Shown piece after piece: positions 27,831 to 34,979 of a stretch of 64,000 nucleotides of DNA (its first letter is position 1; each line of letters opens with the position of its first letter). The stretch comes from an uncultured Carboxylicivirga sp. GTDB taxonomy: Bacteria > Bacteroidota > Bacteroidia > Bacteroidales > Marinilabiliaceae. The position numbers were made by a program, and so were the translations under genes. The stretch lies in the NCBI GenBank assembly GCA_947491945.1, contig CANLLN010000021.1, forward strand, positions 1 through 64,000, read 5' to 3'. A model generated the notes under the pieces. It saw nothing but the letters and a program-made list of their open reading frames with translations. It did not search any database and was not told where the DNA came from.

Positions 27831-28472
27831 ATGTCGCTAACGAATCGAAAAAAAAATAACCAGGTACCCGAGCCCGCGCTTCGTCGCATGCCCTGCTATC
27901 TGGCTTATCTTAAACTCGCTCAAAAAGAAGGTCTGAAGCATATCTCATCGACTTTAATTGCCCGCGATATGGGGGTGGATCCCACGCAGGTTACCAAGGA
28001 CTTGTCATATACCAGTATTGTTGGAAAAACAAGGGTAGGCTATGAGGTAGTGCCGCTTATTCAAGTGCTGGAGGATTTTCTGGGATTTACTGTGGTTGAT
28101 GAGGCATACCTCTTTGGTGTAGGTAGCCTGGGTAAAGCCTTGTTGCACGATCATGGATTAAAGCAGTTTGGACTTAAGGTAGTGGCTGCTTTTGATGTAG
28201 ATCCTGAAGTAGTGGGTAAAACCATTGAAGGAGTGCCCATTTACCATTTTGAAGAGTTGGCCACAATGCGGGCCGAAACAGTGAAAATAGGCATTTTGAC
28301 CGTGCCGGTTGATAAGGCGCAGGAGGTGGCCAACCGGCTGGTTGAGGTAGGCATAAAAGCACTGTGGAATTTTACCCCGGTGCGCATTAAGGTGGATGAG
28401 CGCGTGGTGGTGCAGAACACCTCATTATATGCTCATCTGGCGGTTATGTTTAATAGAATGAAGGCCGACTAG
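27831..28472 (+). CDS. rex: Redox-sensing transcriptional repressor Rex
   Basis: A 213-residue regulator with an N-terminal winged helix (RRMPCYLAYLKLAQKEG through VDPTQVTKDLSYT) and a Rossmann NAD(H)-binding domain with GVGSLGKAL and the FDVDPEVVGK acidic turn. The C-terminal swapped helix is YAHLAVMFNRM. Rex senses the NADH/NAD+ ratio and represses fermentation and respiration genes when NADH is low. Length and motifs match the family throughout. It stands as a single gene with its own terminator. Confidence 0.95.
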   Translation: MSLTNRKKNNQVPEPALRRMPCYLAYLKLAQKEGLKHISSTLIARDMGVDPTQVTKDLSYTSIVGKTRVGYEVVPLIQVLEDFLGFTVVDEAYLFGVGSLGKALLHDHGLKQFGLKVVAAFDVDPEVVGKTIEGVPIYHFEELATMRAETVKIGILTVPVDKAQEVANRLVEVGIKALWNFTPVRIKVDERVVVQNTSLYAHLAVMFNRMKAD

Positions 28473-28496
28473 TAAGCGTTGTCTTGAAATATTACC

Positions 28497-28536
28497 AAAG
28501 AGGTTGCTCAAAATATTGAGGCAGCCTCTTTTTTTT
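28497..28536 (+). terminator. Terminator of rex
   Basis: AAAGAGGTTGC at 28497-28507 pairs with GCAGCCTCTTT at 28521-28531 (one G-U), followed by a run of T. It lies between the rex stop and the convergent kinase stop. Confidence 0.85.
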
Positions 28537-28540
28537 GTGT

Positions 28541-29902
28541 TTAAAATGTAAGTGTGAATTTAGTGAATTGCTCCGGTTCTGAGTAAGCCGATATATTGCC
28601 TCCGTGCAGGCGCAGTATCTGTTTTGAAAGGCTGAGGCCGATACCCGATCCATGTGGCTTGGTGGTAAAGAAGGGGATGAATATTTTATCCAGTACATTG
28701 GGTAGAATACCTTGTCCGTTGTCAATGACCTGAAGGGTGATACGTCCGCGTTTATTAAGGAAAGCACGTAGTTCTATGGTGGCATCTTTTCGTCCTTCCA
28801 GGGCCTGTATAGCATTTTTCACAAGGTTGATAACTACCTGCTCGATGAGTTTTTCATCAGCCGATAGCTCCAGTGAGTCAGGCTCGATGCTGATTTGGCA
28901 TTGTACGCCCTTTGTTTTGAGTTCTTCCCCCAAAAGCCCCTTTATGTTTGTAAAAAGCTTACTCACCGGGAAGATAGAGAAAGTAGGTGCAGGAATCTTT
29001 GTCAGATCCCGGTAGGTGTTCACAAAGTGTAGGAGCCCGTCCGTTCGTTTATGTATGGTTTTGAGGGCATCTTCCACCTCTTTGATGGTATCCAGATCAT
29101 CCCTCTCAATATTTTTATCTTTTAGGCTGTCTGCAAGCTCCGACAGTATCATGCTAATGGTGGAGGATAGGGAGGAGATGGGGGTAATGGAGTTCATGAT
29201 TTCATGAGTGAGCACACGGATTAGCTTTTGCCACGATTCCATCTCTTTTTCCTCCAGCTCGTCCTGAATATTTTTGATGGAAGTGAGCAGAATGGTGCGG
29301 TTGTGTATTTTAAATTCGGTGGCATAGATGGCCAGTTGCAGCAGCTCATCTTTTTCCTGCACACGTATTAGCGTGTTTTCACCATGACGGATGGTCAGTA
29401 GTTTTTGAACCAGTTCAGGGCTAAATTCTTTCAGCGACTGTATCTTATTTAAGGTGCGAACCTGAAAGAGTTTTTTGGTGGCATTGTTAATCAGCTCTAC
29501 CTTCCCGTCTTTACTGTAGGCAATCAGCGATATGCCAATATGTTGTATCACTGTTTGCAGGTAGTAGTAGTTTTCTTCTTTTTCGGCCCGTACTTCCTGA
29601 AAGTCCTTGATAACTTCATTAAACGACTTTTTTAATTTGTCGAATGATGAGTCGAGACTCTCCACCTGAAAGGTGCGGGTGAAATCGGAGTAGCGGATGG
29701 ATTCCAGGAAATTATTGAGCACACGATTGGTGCGATCCACATAATGGATCATAGCAAATATCTGAAAGGCGATTAGCAGTCCAATAAGTACCAGCGTCAT
29801 GGTCAGCTCAGTATTGAAGAGCAGATAGAAAAATGCAAACATAGACCCGGCTAAGAGCAGGACTCTGACGACAAAATTAATGCGAAAATTGTTATAAGCC
29901 AT
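28541..29902 (-). CDS. NtrB/NtrY-like sensor histidine kinase
   Basis: A 453-residue membrane kinase from the ATG at 29902. Two transmembrane helices (about residues 8-50) are followed by a HAMP-like linker, a PAS-like domain (about 105-205), and a HisKA domain with H in LTHEIMNSITP. An intact ATPase has the N-box NLVKNAIQAL, VIDNGQGI and GSGIGLSLSKQI. The HEIMNSITP form is typical of kinases paired with NtrC-type regulators. Its start overlaps the preceding regulator by 11 bases, so the two are translationally coupled. The signal is unknown. Confidence 0.9.
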   Translation of the reverse strand: MAYNNFRINFVVRVLLLAGSMFAFFYLLFNTELTMTLVLIGLLIAFQIFAMIHYVDRTNRVLNNFLESIRYSDFTRTFQVESLDSSFDKLKKSFNEVIKDFQEVRAEKEENYYYLQTVIQHIGISLIAYSKDGKVELINNATKKLFQVRTLNKIQSLKEFSPELVQKLLTIRHGENTLIRVQEKDELLQLAIYATEFKIHNRTILLTSIKNIQDELEEKEMESWQKLIRVLTHEIMNSITPISSLSSTISMILSELADSLKDKNIERDDLDTIKEVEDALKTIHKRTDGLLHFVNTYRDLTKIPAPTFSIFPVSKLFTNIKGLLGEELKTKGVQCQISIEPDSLELSADEKLIEQVVINLVKNAIQALEGRKDATIELRAFLNKRGRITLQVIDNGQGILPNVLDKIFIPFFTTKPHGSGIGLSLSKQILRLHGGNISAYSEPEQFTKFTLTF

Positions 29903-31268
29903 GCTTTTCAAGTCTTCGATACAGGGATGTGCGCGTAAGGCCTAAATCGGCTGCTGCTTTGGATACATTGCCGCGGTTCATGCGCAAAACTTTTTCAATA
30001 ATCTGTTTTTCAATGTCCTCAAGGTTGTAGCTGTCAAATTCAAACCCTTCGGAGCTTGTGGGTAAGGAGGATAATTGAAAATCGCTTTCCTCCAGGTTGG
30101 GTGATTCACTCATGATAACGGTACGCTCTAATATGTGTTGAAATTCGCGTACGTTGCCCGGCCATGGGTAATTGGTGAGTTTCTTAATTACTTTGGATGA
30201 TAATTTATTTATTTTCTTCTTGTATTTCTTCGAGAAGATCTTTAAAAAGTGATCAGCTAGTACCGGTATGTCTTCAGGCCTTTCGCGCAGCGGTGGCAAT
30301 TCAATCTCAACCGTATTTATTCGGTAGATCAAGTCCTGTCGGTAGCTGTCTTCCATGGCCATCTGTTTCAGGTTCATATTGGTAGCACATATAAGACGTA
30401 TATCGATGGCCTTGGGTTTGTTAGCTCCTACACGGGTTACCTCACGGCGTTCCAACACGGTTAGTAGCTTGGCCTGAAGGGGTAGTGAGAGGTTTCCTAT
30501 TTCATCGAGAAAGATGGTTCCACCCGAAGCCAGTTCGAAGCGTCCGGGGCGCTCACTCTTGGCATCCGTAAAAGCACCCTTCACATGTCCAAACAGTTCA
30601 CTCTCAAACAGACTTTCACTTAAGGCACCCAGGTCAACACTAATAAAACTCTCGTTGTTGCGCAGCGAATTACGATGCAGGGCGCGGGCCACCAGCTCCT
30701 TTCCTGTACCGTTTTCGCCCAATATCAGTACATTGGCATCCGTGGCAGCTACCTTTTTTATGGTGTTAAATACATTTTGCATACCTGGCGATACGCCAAT
30801 AAAATCGGCAAAGGGCTGATCAAGAATAGTGTTGATCTCTTTCTGTTTGCTCCTTAAGTCTTTCACTTCATTGCGCGACTGCCGCAGTTGAACCGCCGAG
30901 TTAACTGTGGCCAGTAGCTTTTCGTTTTGCCAGGGCTTAAGAATAAAATCAGTGGCTCCGGCTCGTATGGCCTTCACCGACTTTTCAACATCGCCATAAG
31001 CCGTGATAAAAAGCACTACGGCAGAGGGATCAATCTCAAGTATTTTTTCCAGCCAGTGAAACCCTTCCTGCCCACTGATGGCATCTTTAGTAAAGTTCAT
31101 GTCCAGCAGTACAACATCAAAGGACTCATCAGCCATTAATGCTGGTATTTTATTGGGATCGGTCGAAGTAGTGATGGATTCAACATGCGGTTTTAATAAT
31201 AGCTTAAGGGCAAACAATATGTCAGCATTATCGTCAATGGCCAGTATGCGTCCTGATTTTTTCGTCAT
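29892..31268 (-). CDS. NtrC-family sigma-54-dependent response regulator
   Basis: A 458-residue regulator from the ATG at 31268. The receiver domain has the phospho-Asp in VVLLDMNF. The AAA+ domain has Walker A GENGTGKE, the sigma-54 contact loop GAFTDA (a variant of GAFTGA), GGTIFLDEIGNL and the arginine finger region. The Fis-type helix-turn-helix is at the end (RGNVSKAAADLGLTRTSLYRRL). It activates sigma-54 promoters with the downstream kinase. It diverges from an ABC ATPase/permease pair across a 382-base gap containing repeated TTCGA elements, so those genes are its likely targets. Confidence 0.92.
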   Translation of the reverse strand: MTKKSGRILAIDDNADILFALKLLLKPHVESITTSTDPNKIPALMADESFDVVLLDMNFTKDAISGQEGFHWLEKILEIDPSAVVLFITAYGDVEKSVKAIRAGATDFILKPWQNEKLLATVNSAVQLRQSRNEVKDLRSKQKEINTILDQPFADFIGVSPGMQNVFNTIKKVAATDANVLILGENGTGKELVARALHRNSLRNNESFISVDLGALSESLFESELFGHVKGAFTDAKSERPGRFELASGGTIFLDEIGNLSLPLQAKLLTVLERREVTRVGANKPKAIDIRLICATNMNLKQMAMEDSYRQDLIYRINTVEIELPPLRERPEDIPVLADHFLKIFSKKYKKKINKLSSKVIKKLTNYPWPGNVREFQHILERTVIMSESPNLEESDFQLSSLPTSSEGFEFDSYNLEDIEKQIIEKVLRMNRGNVSKAAADLGLTRTSLYRRLEKHGL

Positions 31269-31330
31269 GATTCTGATTTTTTTGGGGCAACTAAATATAC
31301 CACTTATTAAGAACAACTTAGCAATAAATT

Positions 31331-31344
31331 GTTCGAAATCGAAC
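31331..31344. promoter_or_regulatory. Palindrome GTTCGA-AA-TCGAAC, candidate operator
   Basis: A perfect 6+2+6 dyad 63 bases upstream of the NtrC-type regulator ATG. It is closely related to two elements at 31601-31614 and 31622-31635 beside the ABC genes, suggesting one protein binds all three. Confidence 0.5.
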
Positions 31345-31600
31345 GTTTATTTATTGAATCTGCTATAACCAAAAAGGATGCCGTTTTTGTAATTAGCTTG
31401 ATTATAAGTAATTAAAGTGGATGGCATGGAACATGGTTATGATTTTGATAGTAAACAACGAACCGTCACTTGGATATGATAAGGAGATGTGAGGTTAATG
31501 TGCTGATTGATAGTGTTGTGTAGTGTGGTTGGGATGCTTTATGGTAAGTTGTTAGTCGTTTAAAGGGGAAAATTAAGTGAAATAATATATACAAGGAAAT

Positions 31601-31635
31601 GTTCGATTTCGTACACTAGTGTTTCGAAAACGTAC
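31601..31635 (+). promoter_or_regulatory. Two direct TTCGA-type elements, 21 bp apart
   Basis: GTTCGATTTCGTAC at 31601-31614 and TTTCGAAAACGTAC at 31622-31635 share 10 of 14 bases and are exactly 21 bp (two helical turns) apart. They end 15 bases before the ABC ATPase start, and resemble the palindrome at 31331. They are candidate binding sites for the divergent regulator. The rest of the 382-base gap shows no gene and no good sigma-54 promoter. Confidence 0.5.
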
Positions 31636-31650
31636 ATAATAGGGTAGATC

Positions 31651-32334
31651 ATGATTCATACACGAAACTTAACAAAGCTGATCCGCAACGGGGCTATCGA
31701 GACTAAGGTACTTCAAAATGTTAATATTGACATTGAACAGGGTGAGTATGTGGCTATTCTGGGGCCATCAGGTAGTGGTAAATCTTCCCTGATAAATACC
31801 ATAGGACTCATTGAAAAGCCTAGTGCCGGAGAGTTATTTTTCATGGATCACGAGGTGAGCCGCTTGAGCGAACGCCAAAGGAGTAATCTGCGTCGGGGAG
31901 GCATTGGATTTATCTTTCAGAATTTTGGTTTGATCAAGGAGCTGAAGGTATATGAGAATATTGAGTTACCACTTCAGTATCTTAGATATAACAAGAAAGA
32001 ACGTCAGCAAAAAGTAGAGGCGGTACTAGCAGGCTTGCAGATAAGCCACCTGCGGCAATATTTTCCGGATCAGCTGCCGGCTCTTCAAAAACAATTGGTG
32101 GCCATTGCCCGCGCTGTGGTTTCAAAACCCGACTTGATTGTGGCCGATGAGCCTACGGGTAGTCTTAGTTCGTCGGATGGTAATCGAGTTATGGAGGTTT
32201 TGTCATCCCTCAATGAAGAGGGCTATACCCTTGTTGTGGCCACTCATTCGGCGCTTGAAGCAGAGCGGGCGCAGCGCATTATTCAGTTGTTTGATGGTCA
32301 TGTTGTTACCGAAAATATTAAGAATCGTTTGTAA
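31651..32334 (+). CDS. MacB/LolD-type ABC transporter ATP-binding protein with atypical signature motif
   Basis: A 227-residue ATPase with Walker A GPSGSGKS at 38-45, a Q-loop (IFQNFGL) and Walker B LIVADEPTGSL. The family signature LSGGQ is replaced by LPALQ (residues 142-146), and the D-loop is SLSSSDG rather than NLDS. This makes ATP hydrolysis uncertain, although the general fold is intact. It starts 0 bases before the FtsX-type permease, with which it forms the transporter. In this class, ATPase and permease usually export or extract envelope substrates, or sense antimicrobials. Confidence 0.88.
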   Translation: MIHTRNLTKLIRNGAIETKVLQNVNIDIEQGEYVAILGPSGSGKSSLINTIGLIEKPSAGELFFMDHEVSRLSERQRSNLRRGGIGFIFQNFGLIKELKVYENIELPLQYLRYNKKERQQKVEAVLAGLQISHLRQYFPDQLPALQKQLVAIARAVVSKPDLIVADEPTGSLSSSDGNRVMEVLSSLNEEGYTLVVATHSALEAERAQRIIQLFDGHVVTENIKNRL

Positions 32335-34758
32335 ATGATGCTTACTCATCACATAAAGGTCGCTATCCGAAGCATTCGCAAACAGGGGATTTATGCTTTG
32401 CTAAATGTTTTTGGCTTGTCGCTGGGTTTGGTACTCGGACTGTTTGTCATTTTACTGGTGCGACACGAGCTGAGTTACGATACGGTATTTACAAACAGCG
32501 ATCGGATCTGCCGTTTGGCCACTAAAGGTGTAATGGGTAATGATATAATAAACTCGGCGAATACACCTATGCCCCTCGCTGGTTTGCTGAGCGATAGTGA
32601 TGAGGTGGGGGCTGTGGTGCGTATTGTGCCGGGCGCTAATAATGTAGTTGAAGCAGATGATAAGCGCTTTAATGAGGATGGCTTCATCTTTGGCGATGAA
32701 GACTTTTTCGATTTGTTCGATTTACCATTTTCACAGAAGGCCGATTCCTTTGATTTGTCAGTTCCCAGCCAGGTTGTGCTTACGTCCTCCACGGCTAATA
32801 AATATTTTGGGAAGGACAATGCTGTGGGACAGTTTATCGAACGAGATGGTATGACCTATAAAGTTGTTGGTGTTTGTCAGGATCTTCCATCCGCCTCACA
32901 TCTTCGCTTCGATTTTGTGGCCTCCCTATCAACCATCGATCAGATCCTATTAAATAAGACTGACTCCAGTTATCTGAAAACATGGAAAACAGACTGGCTC
33001 TACCTCAATTGTTATACTTATTTGCGCCTCCGGGAGGGGGTTGATGCTGCATCTTTTGTTGATTGGGTAAATGCGGCCAAAGATGAATTGCTGTTGCCCC
33101 AGGTGGCTACTTTAATGAAGACACAACAGGATGCCGGTAAAGGGGTTTTCACCTTTTTTGCTCAGAAGATTCAAACTATTCATTTTGAGTCGCATCTGGA
33201 TGGTGAATTCACATCTAATTCAAAACCGATTTATATTCGTTTGTTTGTGTTTGTGGCCATTTTTGTGCTTTTAACTACTTGTATCAACTTTATGAACCTC
33301 ACTACTGCTAAAATGCGGGATAAATACCAGGAAGTTGGGTATCGTCAGCTGGTGGGGGCAACGCGCTCACAACTGATTCTTCAGTTTCTGATTGAGGCCC
33401 TAGTGTATGGTTTGGGTGCTATGTTTATCAGTATGGTACTGCTTGAGTTGTTGTTACCTTTTCTCAACAGTTTTTTTGAGGTTCGGCTCACTTTTAATTT
33501 TTTTCGGGGATGGATTGACTTCTTTGGCATCCTAGTTGTTTTGCTCGTTGTGGGACTTTTGGCGGGTAGCTTTCCTGCATTTTTCTTTTCGGGTTTGAAG
33601 CCTGAGAAACTGATTGCCGGAGTACTAAAAATCGGAAGAACAAGTTTTATTGTGCGTGGCCTTTTTGTTACCAGCCAGTTTGCTGTGGTAATGTTTCTGG
33701 CGGTTGTGGCCTCGGCTATGTGGTGGCAGATTGATTTTGTGCAAAATAATGATCCGGGCTTTGATACCAGTAACATATTGGTTGTGGAGAGGGGGCATGC
33801 TATCCGCAGTGAGCTGCCGGCTTTTAAAGCCGATTTGAAGGCTTTGGAGGGAGTGCGTTATGTAAGTGTATGTAATAGCTTGCCCGGTGATGATCACTAT
33901 CAGTATGCATTCCGGCTGAGCGGAGGAAGTGATGATCAAGTGGTGTTTTTACCCATTAACTTCATTGATGATGACTACTTTAGAGTGATGGGTTTAGGCC
34001 TGAAGGCAGGGCGTTTTTTGAATTTGGATTTGGGTGATAGTTTGGCTGTTAACCTGAATGAGGCAGCTGTTGCAAAGCTGGGCATGCGTAAGCCGCTGGA
34101 TGAAAAGATTGAAACCCTGGGTGATAAAGGCTGGAGTTTAACTACGGTGGGGGTGATTCGGGATTATCATTATGAGAGTTATTTCTCTCCCATTAACCCA
34201 CTGGCATTAATTCTTATTGGCGAAAAATCACGTTTTGAATACGTTTTGATTAAGATGGTTGACGATGTGGAAGTGGATGTAAAAGCCATAAGAGCTGTGT
34301 GGGACAAATATTCTGGAGGAGCGCCCTTTGTGTATAATACTTTGGAGGATCGTATTGAAAAACTGTATGACGAAGATGTGCGAATTGCCAAAATTATGTC
34401 CGTTTTTACTTTTTTGTCCTTTTTTGTAGCCCTGTTGGGTCTTATTGCTCTGGTAACTTTTATTATTGAATATAAAGCTGAAACAGTCGCGCTGAAAAAT
34501 GTGCTGGGAGCTCCGAGGCAATCCATCATGCGACAGGTATTCTCTATGTTTGGTGCCTATGTGGCAGGGGGAGTATTATTGGCCTTTGCGCCTGCCTATT
34601 ATGCCATTAAAGCCTGGGGCAGCAGTTACGCTTACTTCGATTTTATTGGCTGGTGGATTTTCGTTGCGTGGGCAATTGCGCTTATTTTCATGGCTTTTCT
34701 GGTAACCTTTACGCAGGCCTATCGGGGGGTGCGCTTACGCCTTCGGGGTGCAGCTTAG
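32335..34758 (+). CDS. FtsX-like ABC transporter permease
   Basis: An 807-residue permease with two MacB-type periplasmic domains and two FtsX domains. Transmembrane segments occur at about residues 20-45, 300-325, 345-375 and 395-420 in the first half, and at about 440-465, 690-715, 735-760 and 775-797 in the second. This double MacB_PCD/FtsX architecture is characteristic of Bacteroidota. It is paired with the ATPase immediately upstream, both facing the NtrC-type system, so it may respond to envelope stress or export a compound. The substrate is unknown. Confidence 0.87.
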   Translation: MMLTHHIKVAIRSIRKQGIYALLNVFGLSLGLVLGLFVILLVRHELSYDTVFTNSDRICRLATKGVMGNDIINSANTPMPLAGLLSDSDEVGAVVRIVPGANNVVEADDKRFNEDGFIFGDEDFFDLFDLPFSQKADSFDLSVPSQVVLTSSTANKYFGKDNAVGQFIERDGMTYKVVGVCQDLPSASHLRFDFVASLSTIDQILLNKTDSSYLKTWKTDWLYLNCYTYLRLREGVDAASFVDWVNAAKDELLLPQVATLMKTQQDAGKGVFTFFAQKIQTIHFESHLDGEFTSNSKPIYIRLFVFVAIFVLLTTCINFMNLTTAKMRDKYQEVGYRQLVGATRSQLILQFLIEALVYGLGAMFISMVLLELLLPFLNSFFEVRLTFNFFRGWIDFFGILVVLLVVGLLAGSFPAFFFSGLKPEKLIAGVLKIGRTSFIVRGLFVTSQFAVVMFLAVVASAMWWQIDFVQNNDPGFDTSNILVVERGHAIRSELPAFKADLKALEGVRYVSVCNSLPGDDHYQYAFRLSGGSDDQVVFLPINFIDDDYFRVMGLGLKAGRFLNLDLGDSLAVNLNEAAVAKLGMRKPLDEKIETLGDKGWSLTTVGVIRDYHYESYFSPINPLALILIGEKSRFEYVLIKMVDDVEVDVKAIRAVWDKYSGGAPFVYNTLEDRIEKLYDEDVRIAKIMSVFTFLSFFVALLGLIALVTFIIEYKAETVALKNVLGAPRQSIMRQVFSMFGAYVAGGVLLAFAPAYYAIKAWGSSYAYFDFIGWWIFVAWAIALIFMAFLVTFTQAYRGVRLRLRGAA

Positions 34759-34921
34759 CAGCCTGATATAGCTTGAATTTTTAAAACTTACTTATCCTTT
34801 GAATTCAGCCTGGTAGTTTCTTAGTGTTGTTTTTATTGTTCAGTAGTATGATTTCATAAAGTATTCTGTCCGTCTATCAATTTAACGCTTCTTTTTACAA
34901 GCTGTGTATTAAAAAATTCGA

Positions 34922-34929
34922 TATATTTG
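34922..34929 (+). promoter_or_regulatory. Putative secDF -7 element (TATATTTG)
   Basis: TATATTTG matches TAnnTTTG and lies 50 bases before the secDF ATG. The remainder of the 221-base gap is AT-rich, with no gene. Confidence 0.5.
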
Positions 34930-34979
34930 CGCGCTAAGACGTGAAATTTGTCAAAACGAATTATAAAAATTTTTAACAA

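Noticed and set aside
31288-31306. Minus-strand GTGGTATATTTAGTTGC before the NtrC-type gene as a sigma-54 promoter
   Set aside because: The GG-to-GC distance is 11 bases instead of the strict 10, and the element is AT-biased.
31422-31437. Possible sigma-54 promoter TGGCATG-GAAC-ATGGT upstream of the ABC genes
   Set aside because: The -24 half fits, but the invariant -12 GC is GG, and no activator site is positioned upstream of it.
31424-31495. Short frame beginning ATGGCATGG in the regulator-ABC gap as a small gene
   Set aside because: Only 23 codons, no conserved composition and no ribosome-binding context; chance ORF.
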